Shown: positions 58,249 through 64,000 of the stretch, in pieces
Position numbering within the stretch: position 1 is the first letter of the stretch
Layout: every line of letters starts with the position of its first letter
Assembly (NCBI RefSeq): GCF_001428255.1
Contig: NZ_LMRW01000025.1
Coordinates: forward strand, 62,001-126,000
Length of the DNA stretch: 64,000 bases
Direction of reading: 5' to 3'
Source of the DNA: Agromyces sp. Soil535
GTDB lineage: Bacteria > Actinomycetota > Actinomycetes > Actinomycetales > Microbacteriaceae
Notes under the pieces: generated by a model
The model's input: the letters and a program-made list of their open reading frames with translations, nothing else
Told to the model about the DNA's origin: nothing
Databases searched by the model: none
Program-made: the position numbers and the translations under genes

Positions 58249-59004
58249 ATGGCGACACGCGCCGCGCGCGGCTTCGGCCAGTACAGCGGCGTGGCACGAG
58301 CCATCGAGCGGGTCGGGGAGCGATGGGCACTGCTCATCATCCGCGACCTGCTTGTCGGCGCGCGCCGGTACAGCGACTTGAAGGCGGGTCTCCCGCGCAT
58401 CCCGACGAACATCCTGAGCGACCGCCTGAAGGAGCTGCAGGAGGCGGGCGTCATCCGTCGCGTGCCCACCGTGCGCGGCGGCTACGAGCTGACGGAGCTC
58501 GGCCGCACGCTCGAGCCCGTGATCGTCGCCCTCGAGCGCTGGGGATGGTCGACGCTCGGCCAACCGGCCGAGGGTGAGATCGTGACCGCCGACGCCGTCG
58601 CCCTCTCGTTGCACGCCGCCTTCCACGCGGAGTCGGCGGCGACCGCACCGCCGACGGAGTACGTGCTCCACGTGGGCGGCATATCGCTCTCGGCGATGGT
58701 CGTCGGCGATGCGCTCGACGTCATGCCGATCGGGCCCGGTGCCCTGCTGCAGCCGATGCGGCGCACGGCACCCGAGGTCCCTCCGAGCGACGTGCTCGAG
58801 CTCGAAGTCGAGCCCGTGGGCCTCCGCGACCTCCTCGCCGGTGCGCCCGGGGCGGTCGCGGTGAAGGGGCCGCCGGCCGGTGTCAGCATCCTCGTCGGGG
58901 GGAGCGCCCTGCTCGCGCGGTTCCGGCGGACGTTCCGCATCGATCCCGTGGGGCCGTCGACGCGCACGGTGCAGGAGCCGGGGGCGGCGGCCTCCGTCGC
59001 CTGA
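58249..59004 (+). CDS. HxlR-family regulator with C-terminal extension
   Basis: A 251-residue protein. Residues ~10-105 are an HxlR winged helix (VARAIERVGERWALLIIRDLLVGARRYSDL, then GLPRIPTNILSDRLKELQEAGVIRR). A further ~130 residues resemble a small SCP2-like lipid-binding domain, which ordinary HxlR proteins (about 110-150 residues) lack. It is the second gene of the pair with the VOC protein and probably an autoregulator acting at CAAGTGCACTTG. Only 11 bp separate its stop from that of the convergent cupin gene. Confidence 0.85.
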   Translation: MATRAARGFGQYSGVARAIERVGERWALLIIRDLLVGARRYSDLKAGLPRIPTNILSDRLKELQEAGVIRRVPTVRGGYELTELGRTLEPVIVALERWGWSTLGQPAEGEIVTADAVALSLHAAFHAESAATAPPTEYVLHVGGISLSAMVVGDALDVMPIGPGALLQPMRRTAPEVPPSDVLELEVEPVGLRDLLAGAPGAVAVKGPPAGVSILVGGSALLARFRRTFRIDPVGPSTRTVQEPGAAASVA

Positions 59005-59015
59005 TCGCCGCCCGC

Positions 59016-59375
59016 CTACGGCGCCACGTACACCTTGCGCAGCGTCTGCCGCACCGTCCAGATCGTGCGCATGCCGGACTCGAGCCGCACGACGGATCCC
59101 GGGGCGAGCACGATCGGCGAGGCGTGAGGATGCTCGAACTCCACGGTCGCGGCGCCGGCGAGCACCACGAACACCTCGTCGGCCTCGACGTCGCGCATCG
59201 CGCCGACGCTCATCTCCCAGACCCCGACCGTGCGGTCGCCGTCGTCGTCGAGCACCAGGTGCCCGGTCGTCGGCGCGCCGGCGACGATCTGGTCGGGCTC
59301 GACCGGCACGTGCTCGAGCACGACGGATGCGGCATCCGCGATCACGCCCGGATGCAGGCGCGGCCCGCTGTTCAT
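59016..59375 (-). CDS. Cupin-domain protein
   Basis: A 119-residue single-domain cupin of the small DUF861-like type (MSVGAMRDVEADEVFVVLAGAATVEF, then ASPIVLAPGSVVRLESGMRTIW). It overlaps the flavoprotein gene by ATGA and follows it in the same transcript. In putrescine operons cupin domains usually occur in the regulator PuuR; here there is no DNA-binding part, so an auxiliary metabolic role is more likely. Confidence 0.82.
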   Translation of the reverse strand: MNSGPRLHPGVIADAASVVLEHVPVEPDQIVAGAPTTGHLVLDDDGDRTVGVWEMSVGAMRDVEADEVFVVLAGAATVEFEHPHASPIVLAPGSVVRLESGMRTIWTVRQTLRKVYVAP

Positions 59376-60820
59376 GAGTCGAACCCCAGGCCGAGGGCGT
59401 CCAGCGTCTTCAGGAGCATGTTGCGCTTCCCTCCCGTGTGATCGGCGCGGTCGAGCGACCAGCGCGTGGCGTTGATGCCGATGGCGGCGGCGGGCTCGGG
59501 CGGGAACGGCAGCGGGCGCTCGCGAACCATGCGGAGCCGCGTGCGCTCGTTGTCGCGCTGCTCGAGCTGGTCGAGCATGACCTCGGCGGCGAATCGGGTC
59601 GATGCCACGCCGAGGCCCGTGAACCCTGCGGCGTACGCGACCCGGCCGTCGCGGGCCGTGCCGAAGAACGCGCAGAACCGCGTGCTCGTGTCGATCGCGC
59701 CAGCCCACCGGTGGCTGAACCGCAGCCCCTCGAGCTGCGGGAACGTGGTGAAGAAGTGCGCGGCCAGGCGCTCGTACGACTCGGGCCGCTCCTCGTACTG
59801 CTCGCGCACGCGCCGGCCGTAGTGGTAGACCGCGTCGTAGCCGCCGAACAGGATCCGGTTGTCGCGCGAGAGGCGGTAGTAGTGGAACTGGTTGGCGAGG
59901 TCGCCGAGCCCCTGCCGGTTCGACCAGCCGATCGATGCAAGCTGCTCAGCCGACAGCGGCTCGGTCATGAGCGCGTAGTCGTAGACCGGCACCGTCATGA
60001 GCCGGTTGCGCTTCAGCAGGCTCGGGAACACGTTGGTCGCGAGCACCGCCCGCTCCGCGAGCACGCGGCCGCCGTCGGTCACGAGCGCCACGGCGCCGGT
60101 GGAACCCGGCGTGTCGAGACGGCGCACGGGGAAGCGCTCGTAGATCTCGACGCCGAGCTCCTCGGCCACGCGGGCGAGCTCCGCCGCGAGCTTCGCCGGG
60201 TGCAGGATGGCGCTGCCGCGCGTGTCCCAGACGCCGGCGAGGTACGTGGGCGAGTCGACCTCGGCGCGCACCGCCGACTCGTCGAGGAACCGCAGCGTGT
60301 CGTCGCCCCGGGCCTGCGCCTCGGCGACCTGCTCGTGCAGCCATTCGACCTGGTGAGGCTCGACGGCGATGCCGAGCGAGCCGTTCCGCTCGAACTCGAA
60401 GTCCATGCCGAGCTCGGACTCGGCGGCCTCGATGGCATCGAAGTTCTCGATGCCGAGCCGGTCGAGGGTCGGCATCTCCTCGGGCCAGCGCGACATGCCG
60501 TTCTCGCGCCCGTGCGTGAGGCTCGCCTCGCAGAATCCGCCGTTGCGACCGGATGCCGCCCAGCCGATGGCCTTCGCCTCGACGAGAACCACGTGCGCGT
60601 CGGGGTTGCGGCGCTTGGCGAGCACGGCGGTCCAGAGGCCCGTGTAGCCGCCGCCGACGATCGCGAGGTCCGCGACGCGCTCGCTCGTGAGCCGTGGGCG
60701 CGTGCGCTTCGCCCCGTCGCCGAGGTCGTCGAGCCAGAACACCCGCTGCTCGGTCTCGGCGAGCGAACGCTCGATCACGGATGCCGGCGGTCGGCGTCGT
60801 TCGAATACGGTCGTTCCCAC
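59372..60820 (-). CDS. puuB: Gamma-glutamylputrescine oxidase-like FAD oxidoreductase
   Basis: A 482-residue DAO/DadA-family flavoprotein: FAD fold ADLAIVGGGYTGLWTAVLAKRR, VVLVEAKAIGWAASGRNGGF with the GRNGG signature of PuuB/OrdL enzymes, and RVAYAAGFTGLGVASTRFAAE near the end. PuuB oxidises gamma-glutamylputrescine to gamma-glutamyl-aminobutyraldehyde. GTG 60820 is preferred over GTG 60829 because TTGGAG lies 8 nt before it. No puuA, puuC or puuD is adjacent, so the name is by similarity only. Confidence 0.75.
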   Translation of the reverse strand: MGTTVFERRRPPASVIERSLAETEQRVFWLDDLGDGAKRTRPRLTSERVADLAIVGGGYTGLWTAVLAKRRNPDAHVVLVEAKAIGWAASGRNGGFCEASLTHGRENGMSRWPEEMPTLDRLGIENFDAIEAAESELGMDFEFERNGSLGIAVEPHQVEWLHEQVAEAQARGDDTLRFLDESAVRAEVDSPTYLAGVWDTRGSAILHPAKLAAELARVAEELGVEIYERFPVRRLDTPGSTGAVALVTDGGRVLAERAVLATNVFPSLLKRNRLMTVPVYDYALMTEPLSAEQLASIGWSNRQGLGDLANQFHYYRLSRDNRILFGGYDAVYHYGRRVREQYEERPESYERLAAHFFTTFPQLEGLRFSHRWAGAIDTSTRFCAFFGTARDGRVAYAAGFTGLGVASTRFAAEVMLDQLEQRDNERTRLRMVRERPLPFPPEPAAAIGINATRWSLDRADHTGGKRNMLLKTLDALGLGFDS

Positions 60821-60947
60821 GGCGATCACTCCAAGGCGGTCGGGGTGCCTCCATCCTCCCGCGCTGGACGCGGCGGGCGCCAGCGGCGCGGTGTCGCGAC
60901 ATCCGCTCGCCGCCGGACAGGGTGGCCGGATGCCGCGGGCTCACTCA

Positions 60948-61014
60948 TGCGGATATACGATCCGGCGCGCCGTCTCGTGACCCGCGCGGCGGGGTGGCGG
61001 ATCGTATATCCGCA
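60948..61014. repeat. 17-bp inverted repeat with AT-rich core
   Basis: TGCGGATATACGATCCG (60948-60964) and its exact complement (60998-61014) flank 33 bp. The GATATACGATCC core is unusually AT-rich for this genome. It lies in the 371-bp stretch between the PuuB-like and beta-lactamase-fold genes, which has no gene I can support; its other structure is the hairpin at 61073-61113. Confidence 0.8.
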
Positions 61015-61072
61015 GTCCGGTACTCAGGGAGCGTGCCTGGCGGGGCATCCACGCCTGGGTTCGGTCCCTGTT

Positions 61073-61113
61073 GACTCCGGCACTGATGCGGAAGTCGCAT
61101 CAGTGCCGGAGTC
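61073..61113. terminator. Perfect 18-bp hairpin
   Basis: Arms 61073-61090 and 61096-61113 (GACTCCGGCACTGATGCG and complement) with a 5-nt loop, 78 bp after the end of the leftward beta-lactamase-fold gene. No T tract follows. Its length and perfection exceed the other hairpins in the window. Confidence 0.75.
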
Positions 61114-61191
61114 GCGGGACGTGAGTGCGCCGCTGGACGATGGAGGGTGCCCACTGCGACGAGGCGGTGCGCGCTACCGGGACGGTCGGCG

Positions 61192-62325
61192 TTACCGCGA
61201 CGCGCGCTGCAGTGCCTGCTCGATGAAGATGAGCGTGCGGAAGCTGCGGGTCATCTCGCGGGTCGACGCGAAGTTCAGCACGATATCGACCTCGTGCACC
61301 GGGTCCCGGAACAGGTGCGTCGCGAGCACGCCGATGTGGCCGACCGGGCTGGGCAGGCCCCGCAGCAGCGGCATGAGGCCCTCGAAGCGCACCTGCATCA
61401 TGCCCGCGCCGTACCGGATGCCGGGGCGGAATCGGTTTCGCATCTCGGTGAGTCGAGCCAGGCTCGCGGGCGAGATCAGCCGCCCGCCGTGCAGCGCAGC
61501 GCTGAACGTCAGGAGGTCGGCCGGCACGCTGATCAGGCCGCCGCCGGCCCAGTCGCAGCTGATGCTCGTGAAGCGGCTGACCTCGCGGTTCCCGAGCCGG
61601 AACGGCGCGATGTCGGGAACGGTGGCGGTTGCCGTCGTGGGTGCGCCGGCGGCGAGGGCGGAGACGAAGTCGCGCTCGGGCAGGGAGTGGAACAGCAGGG
61701 CGCTGTCGAGCATGCCGAGCGGCTGGAGGATGCGCTCGTGCAGCACCTCGTGGAACTCGCGACCCGTGGTCGCCTCGATGATGCGGCCGAGCAGGACATA
61801 GCCCGTGTCGGAGTACGCGAACCTCGCGCCAGGTCGGCCCACCGGCCGCTGCCGTTCGCGACTGAAGTCGAGGAGCTCGGCCGGGGTCCAGAAGTGGTCG
61901 GGCTCTCCGACCACGAGGTCGAGGAAGCGATAACCGCTCGTGACGGGGCCATCGAAGTAGTCGGCGGCGCCCGAGGTGTGCGCGAGCAGCTGGTCGACCG
62001 TCGCCCGATCCGCGAGGTCTTCGCCGTCGACGACGAACAGGCCGCGCAGCTCCGCGGCCGGCAGCAGCTCGGTGACGGGCGTCTCGAGCGTGAACGCACC
62101 GGACTCCACGAGCCGCATGACGAGGGTCGCCGTGAACATCTTGCCGATGCTCGCGACGTGGAACCGCGTGGTCTCGTCGCCGAAGCGGTAGTCGAGCCCG
62201 TCGCGCGCCGAGCGCACCGCCACCTGCGGGGCGCCGAGCGAGCCACGCCGACGTGCGACCCCGGTCAGGTGCCGGTCGAGTTCCGCGGTGAACCGGTCGT
62301 GGTCGAGGTGCGCGGTCGGCGCCAT
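61192..62325 (-). CDS. Serine hydrolase, beta-lactamase/class C penicillin-binding fold
   Basis: A 377-residue protein with the class C/esterase signature: the nucleophile motif as FHVASIGKMFTATLVM (Ser-x-x-Lys), FAYSDTGYVLLGRIIE carrying the Tyr-x-x motif, and a C-terminal GHIGVLATHLF in place of the KTG triad. No signal peptide is seen, so it is probably a cytoplasmic esterase or peptidase and not a resistance enzyme. ATG 62325 has GAGGGG 10 nt upstream; ATG 62343 is an alternative. It is divergent from a PadR regulator with a shared operator. Confidence 0.83.
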   Translation of the reverse strand: MAPTAHLDHDRFTAELDRHLTGVARRRGSLGAPQVAVRSARDGLDYRFGDETTRFHVASIGKMFTATLVMRLVESGAFTLETPVTELLPAAELRGLFVVDGEDLADRATVDQLLAHTSGAADYFDGPVTSGYRFLDLVVGEPDHFWTPAELLDFSRERQRPVGRPGARFAYSDTGYVLLGRIIEATTGREFHEVLHERILQPLGMLDSALLFHSLPERDFVSALAAGAPTTATATVPDIAPFRLGNREVSRFTSISCDWAGGGLISVPADLLTFSAALHGGRLISPASLARLTEMRNRFRPGIRYGAGMMQVRFEGLMPLLRGLPSPVGHIGVLATHLFRDPVHEVDIVLNFASTREMTRSFRTLIFIEQALQRASR

Positions 62326-62356
62326 CTGCGAGAATCCCCTCATCGAGTATCGAAGC

Positions 62357-62381
62357 GTGATGTAGCTACTAGTGACATCAC
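62357..62381. promoter_or_regulatory. Candidate PadR operator between bla-fold gene and padR
   Basis: GTGATGT-N11-ACATCAC in the 121-bp divergent gap. The ATGT...ACAT ends resemble known PadR boxes, although the classic spacing is 8 and here it is 11. Confidence 0.6.
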
Positions 62382-62446
62382 GGGTCGTAGCATACGGGGA
62401 TGCACGATGCACCACAAGACACAGTCGTCGACGGGGAGGCGAACGC

Positions 62447-62989
62447 ATGGGAAACGTGATCCTGGGGCTGCTGCTGCTCGGCCCGCAGACCCTCTACTCG
62501 CTCAACAAGCAGTTCGAGCAGGGCATCTCACTCATCTATCGCGCGAGCTACGGCAGCCTGCAGAGCGCCCTCAAGTCGCTCCTCGCGAAAGGTCACGTGA
62601 CCTTCGTCGAGGGCATCGAGGGCGGGCGGAACAAGAAGACGTACTCGATCACGGATGCCGGGACGGCCGCGTTCTTCGAATGGATGGGCGCCCCCGCGGC
62701 ATCCGGCGACCTCGAGGTGCTCGCGTTGTCGAAGCTGTTCTTCCTCGGGCTCGTCGACGACCGCACTGAGCGAGCGCGGGTGCTCGACGACCTCGTGTCG
62801 GCGATCGACCGCGAGCGCGCCTCGCTCGAGGGCTTCGGCGAGGACCTCGACGCGGTCGACGTGCCCGACGAGTTCGCGCGGGTCTTCCACTACCAGCGCA
62901 GGACGCTCGACTACGGCGTCATGAGCCACCGCGCCGCACTCGACTGGTTCGCGCGGCTCGCCGTGGAGGAGCGGATGTCCGCGGGTTGA
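62447..62989 (+). CDS. PadR-family transcriptional regulator
   Basis: A 180-residue PadR regulator: winged helix VILGLLLLGPQTLYSLNKQFEQGISLIYRASYGSLQSALKSLLAKGHV, wing GGRNKKTYSITDAG, and a C-terminal helical dimerisation domain. ATG 62447 follows GGGGAGG. It is divergent from the beta-lactamase-fold gene and likely represses it and itself through GTGATGT-N11-ACATCAC. The stop TGA lies inside a paired palindromic repeat, giving the end Ser-Ala-Gly. Confidence 0.9.
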   Translation: MGNVILGLLLLGPQTLYSLNKQFEQGISLIYRASYGSLQSALKSLLAKGHVTFVEGIEGGRNKKTYSITDAGTAAFFEWMGAPAASGDLEVLALSKLFFLGLVDDRTERARVLDDLVSAIDRERASLEGFGEDLDAVDVPDEFARVFHYQRRTLDYGVMSHRAALDWFARLAVEERMSAG

Positions 62990-63072
62990 GGAGCCGCGAA
63001 GCGGCGTCTCGAAACCCGCTCCCCGGGGACGCGGTCTCGAGACGCGTCGCTTCGCGGCGCTCCTCAACCCGC
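62981..63072. repeat. Paired palindromic repeat, copy 3
   Basis: Left unit 62981-63019 and inverse right unit 63031-63072. The first nine bases GCGGGTTGA are the last three codons of the PadR gene. The internal stem GAGCCGCGAAGCGGC is a typical variable part. The right unit lies 20 bp after the end of the convergent membrane-protein gene. Confidence 0.88.
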
Positions 63073-63092
63073 GAGCCACGCCGGGCGGTCGG

Positions 63093-64000
63093 TCACGCGA
63101 AGCCGAACACCGGCGGGAAGACGAACACGATGATCGCCGCCCAGCCGAGGTAGACCGGCAGGTACCCGGTCTGCCAGCGCTCGATGCCGTCGAACGGCAC
63201 GCGCCGGCGCACGAAGCCGACCTGCAGCCACGTGGCCCACGCGAGGTTCGCGAGGAGGATGACGTTCAGCCCGAGCGAGGCCGTCTTGTTCGCACTGAAC
63301 CCGAACTCGCCCGTGCGGGCGATCATTGCGACGAGCACGATGACGTCGACGACGAGCGCGGCCGCGAGCATGAGCACCTGCAGTCGATCGAACCAGCCGG
63401 GGGGAAGCGCGGGGTCGCGCGCAGAGATCGAGTACACGAGGAGCGCGACGACCACGACGAGCACGAGGTCGAAGGCGATGAGCAGGTCGCGGCTTCCGTC
63501 GACGAGGTTCCATTGCATGACGGACGCCACGATGAGCGCGAGCATCATGAGCGTGAAGAGCGGGGTGAACACCTTCGTGAGCACCGGGGCGATGTTCTCG
63601 ATGACGCGCTGCTTCGCGCCCACGAGCCAGGCCGAGACGAGCACCGCGCCCGCCGCCCCGCACGGCAGCACCCACTCGCCGATGAACGGCATGACGTCGA
63701 CCTGGATCGACGCGAACACGGCGACGGTGAGCCCGCTCAGGGCACCGCCCACGATCGCGATGAGCACGTAATAGACGAGCCACTCGCCGCTGAAGCGCAG
63801 GAAGTCCATCCGGGTGCGGTCGCTCCGCCAGACGCCGCCGGCGTCGACGATGCCCGTGACGAGCCAGAGTGCGACGATCGAGCCGATGGTCGCGAGCACG
63901 GCGGTCGCGGAGTTCTGCCCCGCGATCTCGACGCTCGCGGACCCTCCGTCGAACGGGTAGAGGTTCAGTGCGAGCGCCACGGCGGCGAACGCCGCGGCAA
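63093..64000 (-). CDS. Multi-pass membrane protein, possibly DUF4153-like (cut by window end)
   Basis: At least 300 residues with seven or eight hydrophobic helices are visible (for example WLVYYVLIAIVGGALSGLTVAVF, WVLPCGAAGAVLVSAWLVGAK, LNVILLANLAWATWLQVGF). The conserved-looking stretch KQRVIENIAPVLTKVFTPLFTLM is reminiscent of DUF4153 permease-like proteins, but I am not certain. The frame is open to the window edge, so the N-terminus is missing. It is convergent with padR, with the paired repeat between. Confidence 0.55.
   Translation of the reverse strand, partial: AAAFAAVALALNLYPFDGGSASVEIAGQNSATAVLATIGSIVALWLVTGIVDAGGVWRSDRTRMDFLRFSGEWLVYYVLIAIVGGALSGLTVAVFASIQVDVMPFIGEWVLPCGAAGAVLVSAWLVGAKQRVIENIAPVLTKVFTPLFTLMMLALIVASVMQWNLVDGSRDLLIAFDLVLVVVVALLVYSISARDPALPPGWFDRLQVLMLAAALVVDVIVLVAMIARTGEFGFSANKTASLGLNVILLANLAWATWLQVGFVRRRVPFDGIERWQTGYLPVYLGWAAIIVFVFPPVFGFA

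Noticed and set aside
61192-62325. Beta-lactam resistance gene
   Set aside because: No signal peptide and no clear KTG motif; class C-fold esterases and peptidases are common, so resistance is not supported.
1-64000. CRISPR array, prophage, insertion sequence or replication origin
   Set aside because: No regularly spaced direct repeats, phage genes, transposase motifs or DnaA-box cluster were seen on reading both strands.

Overview
The window is very GC-rich with strong C/G-ending codons, GTG and TTG starts beside ATG, apparently leaderless genes, and an actinobacterial gene block (aspartate aminotransferase, tRNA-Trp, secE, nusG, rplK, rplA). Content and the pervasive word GGATGCC/GGCATCC suggest a soil-type member of the Microbacteriaceae (Agromyces- or Microbacterium-like). 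This is an inference from gene content; no 16S gene is present. No prophage, CRISPR array, transposase or replication origin is visible, so this looks like an ordinary chromosomal segment.

Layout. 1-3.7 kb: the end of a glutamate dehydrogenase-type gene, a succinate-semialdehyde dehydrogenase and a putrescine oxidase preceded by a four-copy TCCTGAAT motif array. 3.9-7.5 kb: amidohydrolase and MFS transporter, with a divergent TetR gene and an operator between. 7.7-9.8 kb: hadA-hadB-murB. 9.9-13 kb: a ribbon-helix-helix protein with five operator half-sites, a DUF4097 protein and an ABC exporter with distinct codon use. 13-18.2 kb: acyl-CoA ligase, a PAP2-diacylglycerol kinase fusion and a second ABC exporter. 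18.3-20.4 kb: an ECF42-type sigma factor with two YCII/DGPF proteins. 20.6-22.5 kb: lysE/lysG and dodecin. 22.6-29.7 kb: housekeeping block. 29.8-34 kb: TetR/SPW pair, PhoX-like secreted protein, FHA protein, acylphosphatase.

34-40.7 kb holds two paralogous LuxR-TPR regulators. Each is followed by a gene with the same promoter layout, which suggests a duplicated regulator-target unit. 40.8-44.8 kb looks like glutarate/lysine catabolism (semialdehyde dehydrogenase, class III CoA-transferase, glutaryl-CoA dehydrogenase-like enzyme). 45.8-48.1 kb is a polar amino-acid ABC importer. 48.2-51.6 kb has a quinone-reductase-like flavoprotein, a Pr6Pr-like membrane protein and a lipoprotein flavin amine oxidase whose C-terminal flavin segment sits before the Rossmann fold, so it appears circularly permuted. 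51.6-60.8 kb is an amine/omega-amino-acid region: two aminotransferases, mmsA, a divergent PucR regulator, a VOC/HxlR pair, and a cupin plus a gamma-glutamylputrescine-oxidase-like enzyme. 61-64 kb has a beta-lactamase-fold hydrolase with a divergent PadR regulator, and a membrane protein cut by the window end.

The main theme is amine, omega-amino-acid and amino-acid catabolism: putrescine oxidase with SSADH at one end, a PuuB-like enzyme and MmsA at the other, and glutarate enzymes and an amino-acid importer between. A family of paired palindromic repeats sits at several gene ends and in three cases supplies the stop codon in the same context (GCG GGT TGA, protein end Ala-Gly).
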